A DNA stretch of 64,000 nt from Sedimentibacter hydroxybenzoicus DSM 7310 (GTDB taxonomy: Bacteria > Bacillota > Clostridia > Tissierellales > Sedimentibacteraceae). How positions within the stretch are numbered: position 1 is the stretch's first letter; every line of letters starts with the position of its first letter. The DNA lies in assembly GCF_013403245.1 (NCBI RefSeq), contig NZ_JACBNQ010000004.1, forward strand, positions 62,001 through 126,000, written 5' to 3'. A program made the translations under genes and the position numbers. The notes beneath the pieces are model-generated. The model was given only the letters and a program-made list of their open reading frames with translations. It was not told the origin of the DNA and did not search any database. This document shows positions 1-9,657 of the stretch, one piece after another.

Positions 1-50
1 CCCTTTTTGTTCCGGGACTTACAATTAATCTCATATAATGGAGGTAACAA

Positions 51-1199
51 ATGGAACCGTTATTGCGCGACACATACGCAGAAATAAACTTGGACAACAT
101 TGGCTATAATGTCAGGAAGCTAAAAGAAATAGTAGGAAAGGATGTATCCATAGCAGCAGTGGTAAAGGCAAATGCGTATGGTCATGGGGCTGTAGCCATA
201 GCTCCCACTATTATGGAAAACGGCGCGGACATGCTGGCAGTTGCTACATTAACAGAAGCATTAGAGTTAAGAAACTATTACAGCGATTATAAAATATTCA
301 TCATGGGATACACTCCTGATGAATATTTGGAATATGTGGTAAAAAACAATATAACTCAGACGATATTTTCCTTAAGACAAGCTGTCCTAATCAATGATTT
401 AAGCATTAAATACAATACAATTTCTAAAGTTCATATTAAATACGACACAGGTATGAATCGTATCGGATATAAGGATAGTCAGGAAAGCATAGATGAAATA
501 GTTAAAATTTTCAACTTGAAAAACATAGATGTTGAGGGCATTTTCTCACATCTTGCATTAACAAACAGAGAAGAAGATGATAAGCAATACGAAAGATTTT
601 TAAATGCTGTAGGTAAAATAGAGGAAAAAGAGAAGACCTTCAAATACAAACATATTTGCGACAGTATTTCAGCAATAGATTATCCCGAATACAGATTGAC
701 TATGATAAGACCGGGTGCAATTATTTATGGTATGAAATCATATGAAGACGATTCGGTGATTATGAAGACTGCTTTAAAATTTAAAACAAAAATATACCAG
801 ATTAAGGAGCTTCAACCGGGCGAAGGTGTCAGCTATGGCTACAGGTGGAAGGCAACTAAAAAAACATCGGTAGGAACTCTGCCTATGGGCTATGCCGACG
901 GTTATCCTCGTATAAGAGACAGCTTCGTTACAATTCACGGCAAAAAAGCTCAGATTATAGGCGTAATAAATATGGATCAATGTATGGTGGATTTAACAGA
1001 CATACCTGAAGCGAAAGTTGGAGATGAAGTAATAATCTACGGTGATGGAACTGACAATACAATAGACATTCAGGGTATGGCGGATTTATTAAATACAAAT
1101 AAAAATGAAATACTTTGCAGGCTTTCAAGAAGGACGCCGAGAGTTTACATAAAGGGCGGCAAGGTTGTAAAAGTATTAAATTATTTATTACAGGAGTAG
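51..1199 (+). CDS. alr: Alanine racemase
   Basis: PLP enzyme interconverting L- and D-alanine for peptidoglycan; cytosolic. The 382-aa length is normal for the family. The PLP-lysine motif VVKANAYGHG (Lys39) begins the TIM barrel, GMNRIG (about 135-140) is a conserved barrel segment, and SYGYRW (Tyr262) carries the second catalytic residue in the C-terminal beta domain; the protein ends with the typical SRRTPRVY segment. ATG at 51 has GGAGGT at 40-45. It lies 6 bp before an M20 amidohydrolase gene and likely shares its transcript, pointing to a D-amino-acid or peptide theme. A broader amino-acid racemase is possible but less likely. Confidence 0.95.
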   Translation: MEPLLRDTYAEINLDNIGYNVRKLKEIVGKDVSIAAVVKANAYGHGAVAIAPTIMENGADMLAVATLTEALELRNYYSDYKIFIMGYTPDEYLEYVVKNNITQTIFSLRQAVLINDLSIKYNTISKVHIKYDTGMNRIGYKDSQESIDEIVKIFNLKNIDVEGIFSHLALTNREEDDKQYERFLNAVGKIEEKEKTFKYKHICDSISAIDYPEYRLTMIRPGAIIYGMKSYEDDSVIMKTALKFKTKIYQIKELQPGEGVSYGYRWKATKKTSVGTLPMGYADGYPRIRDSFVTIHGKKAQIIGVINMDQCMVDLTDIPEAKVGDEVIIYGDGTDNTIDIQGMADLLNTNKNEILCRLSRRTPRVYIKGGKVVKVLNYLLQE

Positions 1200-1205
1200 C
1201 TATCT

Positions 1206-2387
1206 ATGGATATAAATAAAAGAGTTACGGAAATATTCGATGAATTGGTACATATCAGAAGGGATTTTCACATGAACCCCGAGCTTAGTCAGCAGGAATT
1301 CAGAACTCAGAAAAAAATACAGGACTATTTAAATGAATGGGGAATTGAAAATTATGTGTGCGCAGAAACGGGTGTGGTAGGTCTGATAAATGGGAAAGGT
1401 TCGGGAAAGACAGTCGGTATCAGAGCCGACATAGATGCTTTACCTATAAATGAAGAGAACAACCATTCTTACTGTTCATTAAGGGTCGGAGCTATGCACG
1501 CCTGCGGTCACGACGCACACACAACCATACTCCTCGGGATAGCTAGAATAATGAAAGAAATGGCTGATTCAGAAGATTCAATAAACGGTAATGTAAAGCT
1601 ATTTTTTCAACCTGCTGAAGAAACCATAGGCGGAGCTAAAAGGATGGTTGAGGAAGGCTGCATGTTAAATCCCACCGTTGACTATGTTTTAGGATTACAT
1701 GTAATGCCATATATCGAGGCGGGAATGGTTGAACTGAAATACGGCAAGCTCAATGCATCAACGGATTCAATTAAAATTACATTAAATGGAGCGTCAGCGC
1801 ACGGAGCTTATCCCGACAAAGGCATAGATGCTATTGCCATGGCAGGAAGTGTTATAACTTCATTGCAGACTGTTGTAAGCAGAAATATTTCACCTCTTAA
1901 TTCTGTGGTAATATCGTTGGGAAGAATATCAGGCGGTGTAAAAGACAATGTTATAGCTGATGAAGTTAAAATTACAGGTACTTTAAGAGCTCTAGATGAT
2001 GATACAAGAAACTACGTTAAACAGAGAATCAAAGAAATAGTTACAAATACAGCAAATGCATATGGTGGTCATAGCACGGTGGATTTCTATGACGGATATC
2101 AGGCATTGATAAATAATGATGAGGTTGTTGACGTAGTAAAAGAAAATGCTGAAAAGCTTCTCGGTAAGGATAATATAGTATTTAAGGAATTTCCGAGCTT
2201 GGGAGCAGAGGATTTCTCATATTTTTCTGATGAAGCTAAGGGAGCATTTTTCCACTTGGGATGCGGTAACAAAGAAAAGGGTATTACTTCGTTAATACAC
2301 ACAGATACATTTGACATAGATGAAGAATGCTTAAAAACAGGAGTATTGTTGCAAGTAGAAAATATATTATCATTATTTGGTCGCTGA
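1206..2387 (+). CDS. M20 family metallo-amidohydrolase (N-acyl-amino-acid/hippurate hydrolase type)
   Basis: Cytosolic zinc hydrolase of the M20D type that removes acyl groups from N-acyl amino acids or related amides. Metal-site motifs visible: RADIDALP (73-80), MHACGHDAH (97-105), QPAEE (135-139) and GAEDFSYF near residue 340; the central dimerisation domain contains SAHGAYPDKG. 393 aa is full length. ATG at 1206 has AGGAG just before the alr stop. It sits between alr and a D-aminopeptidase gene, suggesting turnover of cell-wall or D-amino-acid peptides. Substrate cannot be fixed from sequence. Confidence 0.92.
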   Translation: MDINKRVTEIFDELVHIRRDFHMNPELSQQEFRTQKKIQDYLNEWGIENYVCAETGVVGLINGKGSGKTVGIRADIDALPINEENNHSYCSLRVGAMHACGHDAHTTILLGIARIMKEMADSEDSINGNVKLFFQPAEETIGGAKRMVEEGCMLNPTVDYVLGLHVMPYIEAGMVELKYGKLNASTDSIKITLNGASAHGAYPDKGIDAIAMAGSVITSLQTVVSRNISPLNSVVISLGRISGGVKDNVIADEVKITGTLRALDDDTRNYVKQRIKEIVTNTANAYGGHSTVDFYDGYQALINNDEVVDVVKENAEKLLGKDNIVFKEFPSLGAEDFSYFSDEAKGAFFHLGCGNKEKGITSLIHTDTFDIDEECLKTGVLLQVENILSLFGR

Positions 2388-2404
2388 AAAATAAGGAGGG
2401 AAAA

Positions 2405-3199
2405 ATGAAAATATTTATAAGCGTAGATATTGAGGGTATAACAGGAGTGACATCATGGAGTGAAACAACATTAGGTAACCATGATTATAAACAATTTGCA
2501 GATCAAATGACAAAGGAAACAGTTGCGGCATGTGAAGGTGCAATTGCTATGGGAGCAAAGGAAATATTTATTAAGGACGCACATGATTCTGCAAGAAATA
2601 TCGATATAACAAAACTTCCGAAATGCGCCAAACTGAGCCGTGGGTGGACTAACTGCCCTGATTCTATGGTTGCAGGCATAGACGAAGACTTTGACGCTGC
2701 AATATTCATAGGGTATCACACTGCCTCAGGGACTGACGGAAACCCATTGGCTCACACCATGAATACAAATATCAATTATATAAAGGTTAACGGAGATTAT
2801 GCTTCGGAATTTGTTTTAAATTCTTATTTAGCGGCAGATTACGGAGTACCGGTAGTGTTCTTGAGCGGCGACAAAATGCTATGCGAAAAGGTGAAGGAAT
2901 TCAACAAAGGGATTGAAACGGTTGCAGTTAAAGAAGGTGTTGGTGGAGCTACAATAAGTATTAATCCGGAACTTTCGTGTGAGCTTATAAAAGAGGGAGT
3001 TAAAAACGGCTTGAAGCATATATCCGCTTGTAAACTTCAAATTCCTGAAAAATTTGAGGTGGAAATAAACTACAAGGAACATAAAAATGCAAAACATGCA
3101 TCCTATTATCCCGGAGTAACACAAATTGATGCACACACAGTAAAATTTACCGCAAACAGCGTAAAAGAATTAGCAACAACAAGAATGTTTATAATGTAA
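2405..3199 (+). CDS. dppA: M55 family D-aminopeptidase (DppA-like)
   Basis: Zinc D-aminopeptidase family that releases D-amino acids from peptides. The N-terminal SVDIEGITG carries the metal-binding Asp/Glu pair, KDAHDSARN and GYHTASG with NPLAHTMN carry the later ligands and the proposed catalytic His. The reading frame is open further upstream, overlapping the M20 gene, but the ATG at 2405 follows AAGGAGGG at a good distance and begins with the family's usual MKIFISVD, giving 264 aa. Third gene of an alr-M20-M55 set; a perfect terminator follows at 3257-3297. Confidence 0.93.
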   Translation: MKIFISVDIEGITGVTSWSETTLGNHDYKQFADQMTKETVAACEGAIAMGAKEIFIKDAHDSARNIDITKLPKCAKLSRGWTNCPDSMVAGIDEDFDAAIFIGYHTASGTDGNPLAHTMNTNINYIKVNGDYASEFVLNSYLAADYGVPVVFLSGDKMLCEKVKEFNKGIETVAVKEGVGGATISINPELSCELIKEGVKNGLKHISACKLQIPEKFEVEINYKEHKNAKHASYYPGVTQIDAHTVKFTANSVKELATTRMFIM

Positions 3200-3256
3200 C
3201 TCATTAAGGGACAGGTTTTCCTGTCGATATGCAGTAGTAGTACTGAAAATACAGTA

Positions 3257-3297
3257 AAAAATCGTCCGTTCTCGTTTATGCGTGAACGGACGATTTT
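3257..3297. terminator. Bidirectional intrinsic terminator between convergent genes
   Basis: Perfect inverted repeat: AAAATCGTCCGTTC (from 3258) and GAACGGACGATTTT (3284-3297) around a 12-nt loop. A-run on one side and T-run on the other suit termination from both the M55 gene and the convergent S-layer protein gene. The AAAATCGTCCG arm recurs upstream of that gene at 7412. Confidence 0.85.
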
Positions 3298-3318
3298 AAC
3301 ATAGCATGAGCTTTGAAA

Positions 3319-6300
3319 TTACATGCTTTTTATTTGATTCAAACTTTCTAAGAAACGATGGAGCATTGCTGCAACCTCAGCTCTCGTCGCGCTGCCATGC
3401 GGGTCTAAAAGTCCGTTCGGTCTGCCGTTCACTATACCCTCTCCATAAGCCCATTGCATAGCATGTAGCGCGTATTCTGAAATATTATCTGCGTCATTGA
3501 AGAATAAAATACTTGTATTTTCACCTTCTGATACATCAATGCCTATATGTTTTGCGTACCGCCATAAAATCGTCGCCATTTGCTCACGGCTCATGTTGCC
3601 GGACGGAGAAAACATATTGTTGCCGATTCCTGAAATTATACCGTTTTCATAAGCCCAACCGACTGCATTATGATAATATGCATTTTCATCTACATCGGCA
3701 AACTCTGTGTTTTTATTTGCTTTGAGATTTCCTGCTTCGCGCCATAGAGCAGTTACAAGCATAGCTCTGGTTATGGAGCTGTCAGGGCTGAACTCAGTAT
3801 CGCCGGTGCCATTGAACAGGCCTTTGACATACACATATTTCACATCATTGATGAACCAATCATTCTCGCTTATATCAGTAAATGGATTCTGCCATAAGAC
3901 CTCAATATCAGAAGTGTCATTTTTCTTCCAATTTGCGTAAAGAGTAATATTTTCAGTGACAGCAGAACTGAAGTTGTATGGTTTTGTCAAATCCCTGTCT
4001 ATATACCAGCCGATAAATGTAAAGCCTTCCTTTGTGGGAGGCGCAGGTTTGCCTGCACTTTCGCCGGCTGTTACTGTCTGGCTGTCTATGCTTATTCCAC
4101 CGTTTGTATCAAATTTGACAGTATATATGTCAGCGCTGATGAAGCCACCACTACCACCTCCGGGTGAAGCAGATCCTCCTCCACCTGAAGTATTAGTTTT
4201 TTCTTTTAAAATGCAGGATAGCTTATTTGAAACAACACTTCCTATCCGGGCATATATCTTATAATTGCCGGGCTTTAAAATTTTCAGAATTCTTCCGTTG
4301 ATTTGCACATTGCTGTCATCACATTTCCATTCTAATCCGCCTAAGTCAATCCAGCTATTATTATATTGATCAACACCCGAAACAGTCAACATGCCTAAAT
4401 TCATTTCAATCGGATCTTCTGAAAAGTCATTCAGCAATATAGAAGGTCTTGTATTATCTGTGATTGTTAATTTATTTAATACAGGAGCAGGAATTGCATG
4501 TATTTCAATCCATTCTGAGTAAGTATTTCCACTACGGGCACGGATATGAAAAGTACCCTCTTTTGCAAACGATAGAAGATTGTTTGTAATATTTATACCT
4601 CTGACGGGCAGCTCCCTTGCCTCCCAGGTAAACGACAGAGATACTTCCTTTCCTGTTTCATCGAAGGCAATTGCCTGTAAGGTATCATGGTTGTCTAAAT
4701 CAATTAGCGATGAGTCTGCATAAGCTGTAAGGCTACCTGTAACTTCAATACTTCCATTAAAATAATGAGGCTCAACAATGCATTTAAGCGTATTGGAAAC
4801 TACATCTCCTATCTTAGCATATATCATATATTCACCCGGAGCATTTATTTCTATCATGGTTCCGTTAATCCGTACATTGCTGTTATCACATTTCCACGCC
4901 AGTCCGCTGAGATCGGTCCAGCTGTTTCCATGCTGGTCTGACGCTGTTATATTCAACACCCCTAAATCGTAAATATTACCCAATGTATCATCGTAGTGCA
5001 TTACAGGTATATTTCCTTCGATGGATATTGATGAAAGCACAGGCTCATCCTTTACCTCAAACAGAAGGTAGTTGCTGTAGATGTTTCCTATTTTTGCATA
5101 TATGTGAGCATTTCCGGCATCTGTTGCGGTCAGTGTATTACCATGCACTGATGCTATAGAGTCATTAGTTATATACCAATCAACGTCTGACGAGTTAAAG
5201 CTGATATTGTCATAGCCGTCGTATCCCTTTATGGTAAGATGTGACAGGTCAAAGCTGTCAGGTGTACCGTTCTGATACATGGCGCCGATGCTTCCCGTTA
5301 ATGAAAGAGATTGCAGTGCTCGTGCCGGCAATACAGTCAGCGCTATGCGGTTTGACTCTTTTCCGTCTACCGTTGCATATATCTGATATGTGCCTGCACG
5401 GGAAAAATTGATGCTGCCGTTTTCTGATACGTTAATGCCAAAAGCATCATCGGTATACCATGCGATATTTTTGGAGCTCGGGACATCAATCCATGATTGG
5501 CTGTCCTCTGTTTTGATTTTCACATCTAAGGAAGCTGTATTTGTCGTGTTTGCTCCGTCATTCAAAATTAAAGGTGTAAATTCACCTCCGATTTGCACAT
5601 TGGCTGTTTCGTGCTCTTTAATATCGAGCAATATCCTTTGCGACACATAATGCTCATCAATCTTTTCGAATTTATCGGTATCAGGCTGGTACTGAAGAAA
5701 TATAGCGGTTCCGGTTGTGGCATTTTTTGCAACTATGACAGGATTCTGGTTATAGTCCCTTTGAATTTCGGCATAGTTAGAATTCTCATTCCCTGATTCA
5801 TCAATAATTTTCCATTTTCCGTCGAGACGCTGGTTAAACCCATAATAAGGAACACCGTACTCATTCTTTGCAGTGACCGAAACAGTGTTTGCCGATGCAG
5901 ACTGTCCCTTGTACAATGTGATTTTATCTGTACTCAATTCAAAGGTTTTTGCTGCATATATAGGAACTACCTTAGAAGGGTTCAATACGGTATTCTTGGT
6001 AGTATAGTAAAAATTACCTTTATACGGTGTCTTGGGCTGACCGGAAAGCAGAATATTTGCAGGATTAAGGTAAGCGTTATTTGCTACAAAAGCCGCATAA
6101 TCAACATTATCTACCTGATCTGCTCCGGTAGTAAAGCCTGATTTTCCGTTCTCTATTTTTACATCCAAATGCCCCATAGCGTCGTGGTCATCATTTCCGA
6201 ATGTGATTCTGCCATATCTGAAATGACCCTCGTCCGGATTAAGACCTGATTGCCCGGTGGTTTCGGGAGCGACAATAACTCCGTAGAGAATCATTGTTTT

Positions 6301-7392
6301 ATAAGAAATACGTCCTACGCCTGTATAAGGAATTTCGGTGGTTGTATCGGATGTATTTACAGCTATATCAATTGCGGTATGCGCCGGCAGGTCAACCTGT
6401 ATTTTATCTTCAACAGATTGGCTTACAGCCTCTTTTTCTGTGCTTGTTGATACCTTGGAAAGGGAGTAGTTAAATGTCGTTTTCTGCTCAACCTTTGGTT
6501 CAATCGATATTTTTGAAACAAGAGGAATATTCATTCCCACACTCAGCGTTGTTTCCTTCTGCCAACCCTCTGTGTATTCTGAAACAAGCTCTGTAGAGGT
6601 TTCCGTACTTTTGGAATACTGATATGTCTTGCTCACTGTGTTTGAAAAATCATTTTTGTTTTCAGCGGTGACTACATAAGAGTCGGTTCCTACTCCTTCC
6701 ACAACATTAATACCCTTGCTGTTCAGGGATTCAAGAGTATCCCCGACATTAAAAGAAGGTGTCTCAAACTCTTCCTGCAGCGGTTCAATTTTGAAATCAT
6801 AGAAAAGCTGCACAGTGAATCCGGCATATACTACATAGCTATTTGATAAAAGTTTGCTCCATCTCCAAGAAGTATTTTCATACTGTGCAAGCACCGGTCC
6901 GGTGGTTGCAGGGAGAAAATTAGCAAAATTATCGATATTATTCAGCCAATTGTTTCTTTGGCTATAGCTGCCGACGTTATCTCTTACATATGAGAGCACG
7001 GGAGCGCTGGCAAGGTCAAATGCATCTCTTGCACTTTCACCGATATAGTAATTATGTTCTTGTCCCCCAAATCTGGGAATTGTAATATCCATGTAGTCGT
7101 TCCACCAACTATTAAATTGAATGGAATCATTCTGCTGGTGCCGGATTAGAGCTTTGATAAGCTCATCCCACCTTGCGGTAAAAGTACCATTTCTAACTAA
7201 CTTGTTCAGTAATATTGACTGTGTTGTCGGAAGAACATCATTTTTTCCGTACAACATCCAATCATTTTCATGAGTAATTGCTGCTGATGCTGTAATGGGG
7301 AATCCGGTTACAATAATGCAAACCGCCAACAGGCCGCTTAAAAATTTTTTCCATGCGCTTGCCTTACATAAATTTTTCGTAAAAATTTTCAT
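3319..7392 (-). CDS. S-layer-anchored surface protein with aerolysin/ETX-MTX2-like module
   Basis: Secreted 1357-aa protein. Residues 1-38 are a signal peptide ending at TASAA. Residues about 205-375 are Ser/Thr-rich alternating beta sequence resembling the ETX/MTX2 (aerolysin-type) pore-forming fold: FSNTVSKTYQYSKSTETST, then IPLVSKISIEPKVEQKTT, then VDLPAHTAIDIAV. Residues about 480-1065 hold several Ig-like repeats; the segments near 785-875 and 970-1062 are clear paralogues (NSWTDLSGLAWKCDNSNV versus NSWIDLGGLEWKCDDSNV). A Gly/Ser linker (1069-1083), one InlB-type repeat (1090-1156) and three SLH domains (about 1170-1350) follow, predicting attachment to secondary cell-wall polymer. ATG at 7392 has AAGGAG eight bases upstream; longer upstream codons lack a ribosome site. 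The pore-former assignment is by pattern, not alignment. Confidence 0.85.
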   Translation of the reverse strand: MKIFTKNLCKASAWKKFLSGLLAVCIIVTGFPITASAAITHENDWMLYGKNDVLPTTQSILLNKLVRNGTFTARWDELIKALIRHQQNDSIQFNSWWNDYMDITIPRFGGQEHNYYIGESARDAFDLASAPVLSYVRDNVGSYSQRNNWLNNIDNFANFLPATTGPVLAQYENTSWRWSKLLSNSYVVYAGFTVQLFYDFKIEPLQEEFETPSFNVGDTLESLNSKGINVVEGVGTDSYVVTAENKNDFSNTVSKTYQYSKSTETSTELVSEYTEGWQKETTLSVGMNIPLVSKISIEPKVEQKTTFNYSLSKVSTSTEKEAVSQSVEDKIQVDLPAHTAIDIAVNTSDTTTEIPYTGVGRISYKTMILYGVIVAPETTGQSGLNPDEGHFRYGRITFGNDDHDAMGHLDVKIENGKSGFTTGADQVDNVDYAAFVANNAYLNPANILLSGQPKTPYKGNFYYTTKNTVLNPSKVVPIYAAKTFELSTDKITLYKGQSASANTVSVTAKNEYGVPYYGFNQRLDGKWKIIDESGNENSNYAEIQRDYNQNPVIVAKNATTGTAIFLQYQPDTDKFEKIDEHYVSQRILLDIKEHETANVQIGGEFTPLILNDGANTTNTASLDVKIKTEDSQSWIDVPSSKNIAWYTDDAFGINVSENGSINFSRAGTYQIYATVDGKESNRIALTVLPARALQSLSLTGSIGAMYQNGTPDSFDLSHLTIKGYDGYDNISFNSSDVDWYITNDSIASVHGNTLTATDAGNAHIYAKIGNIYSNYLLFEVKDEPVLSSISIEGNIPVMHYDDTLGNIYDLGVLNITASDQHGNSWTDLSGLAWKCDNSNVRINGTMIEINAPGEYMIYAKIGDVVSNTLKCIVEPHYFNGSIEVTGSLTAYADSSLIDLDNHDTLQAIAFDETGKEVSLSFTWEARELPVRGINITNNLLSFAKEGTFHIRARSGNTYSEWIEIHAIPAPVLNKLTITDNTRPSILLNDFSEDPIEMNLGMLTVSGVDQYNNSWIDLGGLEWKCDDSNVQINGRILKILKPGNYKIYARIGSVVSNKLSCILKEKTNTSGGGGSASPGGGSGGFISADIYTVKFDTNGGISIDSQTVTAGESAGKPAPPTKEGFTFIGWYIDRDLTKPYNFSSAVTENITLYANWKKNDTSDIEVLWQNPFTDISENDWFINDVKYVYVKGLFNGTGDTEFSPDSSITRAMLVTALWREAGNLKANKNTEFADVDENAYYHNAVGWAYENGIISGIGNNMFSPSGNMSREQMATILWRYAKHIGIDVSEGENTSILFFNDADNISEYALHAMQWAYGEGIVNGRPNGLLDPHGSATRAEVAAMLHRFLESLNQIKSM

Positions 7393-7411
7393 AAATATAT
7401 CACTCCTTAAC

Positions 7412-7447
7412 AAAATCGTCCGACCTCGTTTTCCTGCGAGATCGGAC
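7412..7447 (-). promoter_or_regulatory. 5' leader hairpin of the S-layer/pore-former-like gene
   Basis: Just upstream of the ribosome site of the 7392 gene. GTCCGA-C-CTCG (7418-7428) pairs with CGAG-A-TCGGAC (7437-7447) with one mismatch. On the transcribed minus strand the stem is followed by GATTTTG. The outer arm AAAATCGTCCG (7412-7422) repeats the arm of the terminator at 3257. It could be an attenuator or mRNA-stabilising stem. Confidence 0.5.
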
Positions 7448-7605
7448 ACTTCAATTTTACATAAACTTTTCATGCAAATCAATAGAAGTGTAATAAGTCG
7501 GCGTGAAATGTAACAAAAGGTGCAATAAGTGATTTTGAAAAACAATGAACAAGCATATTGAAAAAAGCTGCAATTAATGATAAAATGCTGGAAAGAGGTG
7601 ATACC

Positions 7606-9657
7606 GTGCTAAACAGAATTTATTCAATCCTGCTTTTGCTATGCATGATATTTTATCTATTCCTCCCTATGGATATTGCTTACGCTTCGGAACAGGAGAC
7701 CAAAGATATTGAGTCCGTCGAGTATGAAGTGGAAAATGGAGATATCTTTGACGAAGATGAGGATCCGAAATCCGGTGCTGCAGATGAATCATATGAAAAC
7801 GATACGGAAAAAAAAGAACCCCCTGTCCTAAAAGAGAAAGATACGGAAAGTATTGAAGACGTTGAAGATATTGAAGACATTGAGAAACAGGAGGGTTATA
7901 TATACAGCTTTGAGGAATTAAAGGACTGGTTTCGTGAGAATAGCTCCGGCGAAGTAACCCTTGGTGCGGATATCATTGTGCCGAAGGGCGAGGAGATCCA
8001 TTTAAGGGGTTTTGGTGATACTGTCTGCATACATACCGGTGATTACGGCATTATTATTGAAGGAAATTTAACGCTGTCATACCATGTTAACATATCAGGT
8101 ACCGGTATATCACAGCCGGTCATTGAGGTAAAAAGCGGAGGTAAATTTGAGCTGATAAACATTTCCTATGATGTCTTGTCCAAAATCACAGCGACGGGAG
8201 AAAACGGGTGTGCACTTGTTTTTCGTGAAGGAAGCAGATATTCTCAGTCAAGTTCTCATCTTGAAATTACCGCCATGGATGGTACGGCGGTTGAGTCTGA
8301 AATTCCGATTGAAGCGGAGCGGTGGATTATCAGAGCAGAGACGGGCATAGTGTCCGGCTGCGATGTTTCCTTGCTGTTATGTATTATTGAAGCACAAATA
8401 GCAGCTGATGCACCCGAAGTTATTGCCGATACCTGTATTTTACCGGAAACGGGAAGAGAAAATATAACCGAAATACGGCGCAGTGTGATGAAAATGGACA
8501 ACAATAATATTAGGCTTAATATAGGTGCTGAAGAATCTGAATATTTGCGGGAAGGGTGGATGAGCCACGCTGTTTTAAGTGCTGACGGATATGAAGACAT
8601 AGAAGTCTTGCTTGACTACAACCTTCTGTCCTCGCAAATTGATACAAGCACTGAAGGAATATATTACATCCCCATTGAGCTTAATGGATATTTAAGCTCG
8701 TTTGGTCTGATTGATGAGAGTGTCCCTCTCTTTACCGCGGAAGTAAGGAATATGAGCATACCTGTGTTTGACAGCGCAGTATTTGCCTTTAATGCCTACT
8801 TTGTAGATTACCTGTACGTGCCCGGCAGTGCTGAAAACAGCTTGAAATTGTGGCGCTCGGATGACGAAGGAGAGAGTTGGTATGACTGCACGGATGAAAC
8901 ACCCTTCAAATTATTTTCGGATGCTATAAGAATAACCTTTTACGAACCGTCAGAACAGCCTGTCTGGCTGGTTTGGGAAGTGACAGGGGTTGGAGAATCA
9001 GAAATACTGCGCCTTACATGGGACGGTGAAGTATTGTTGGAACCTATGGAAGGAGGCGACCGCAACGGTGGTGACCGCGGTGAGGTCAAGCCTCCGGCAG
9101 CACCTAAAAAACCTTCACATAGACCTGAAACAACTCCCAAACAAGCTTCAGACACAGCATCAGAGCCAAAGAAGGGCGGCGATATTATAATCATCCTGCC
9201 AAAGCTTATGCAAAGCGTAAAGCTAATAACGGAGGCAGCGGCGGAGCTGCATGATAATACGATATTACTTCCCATAATTTTGCAAACGGAGGAGGAATCC
9301 TACAAGGATGCACATGATACGAATACTATGCATACAGATAATGATGACACAGATGACACATACAAGGACGCAGCACCCGTCAGTTCTTTTTCCGACACAC
9401 CGGATATGATTCAGACATTACCCGATGTATCGCTTGACGAAGCTCCGGCCATTGCTGCAGAAGAATATCACATTGTGATAAATGAAGCTGAATCCGCAGC
9501 TAAGGATGAGAATACGCATATGAAATCTCCGGATGAGGCTGCCGACATACCTCCATATTCAGACAGTAATATGCCCCTTGTCATTGTTGGCGGCATTAGC
9601 CTTGCGGCAGCTGCAGCATATTTTGTTTTCAGGCAAAAACAGGTGAAGAGGCAATGA
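7606..9657 (+). CDS. Membrane-anchored secreted protein with predicted beta-helix region
   Basis: 683 aa of unknown function. A signal peptide (IYSILLLLCMIFYLFLPMD, ending near YAS) is followed by a very acidic stretch, then YSFEELKDWF and repeated short beta segments (about 105-270) typical of right-handed beta-helix proteins, a middle domain, a Pro-rich linker and a C-terminal transmembrane anchor (MPLVIVGGISLAAAAAYFVF) with basic tail. I chose GTG at 7606 because AGAGGTGAT lies just upstream; a TTG at 7558 in the same frame lacks this. It overlaps the histidine kinase gene by ATGA, so it is probably co-expressed with, and may be a partner of, the sensor. Divergent from the S-layer protein gene. 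Confidence 0.75.
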   Translation: MLNRIYSILLLLCMIFYLFLPMDIAYASEQETKDIESVEYEVENGDIFDEDEDPKSGAADESYENDTEKKEPPVLKEKDTESIEDVEDIEDIEKQEGYIYSFEELKDWFRENSSGEVTLGADIIVPKGEEIHLRGFGDTVCIHTGDYGIIIEGNLTLSYHVNISGTGISQPVIEVKSGGKFELINISYDVLSKITATGENGCALVFREGSRYSQSSSHLEITAMDGTAVESEIPIEAERWIIRAETGIVSGCDVSLLLCIIEAQIAADAPEVIADTCILPETGRENITEIRRSVMKMDNNNIRLNIGAEESEYLREGWMSHAVLSADGYEDIEVLLDYNLLSSQIDTSTEGIYYIPIELNGYLSSFGLIDESVPLFTAEVRNMSIPVFDSAVFAFNAYFVDYLYVPGSAENSLKLWRSDDEGESWYDCTDETPFKLFSDAIRITFYEPSEQPVWLVWEVTGVGESEILRLTWDGEVLLEPMEGGDRNGGDRGEVKPPAAPKKPSHRPETTPKQASDTASEPKKGGDIIIILPKLMQSVKLITEAAAELHDNTILLPIILQTEEESYKDAHDTNTMHTDNDDTDDTYKDAAPVSSFSDTPDMIQTLPDVSLDEAPAIAAEEYHIVINEAESAAKDENTHMKSPDEAADIPPYSDSNMPLVIVGGISLAAAAAYFVFRQKQVKRQ

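Noticed and set aside
8256-8600. Open frame of 114 codons on the minus strand inside the surface-protein gene
   Set aside because: Low-complexity Ser/Ile-rich product, no ribosome site, lies wholly opposite a coding gene with clear domains; a frame shadow.
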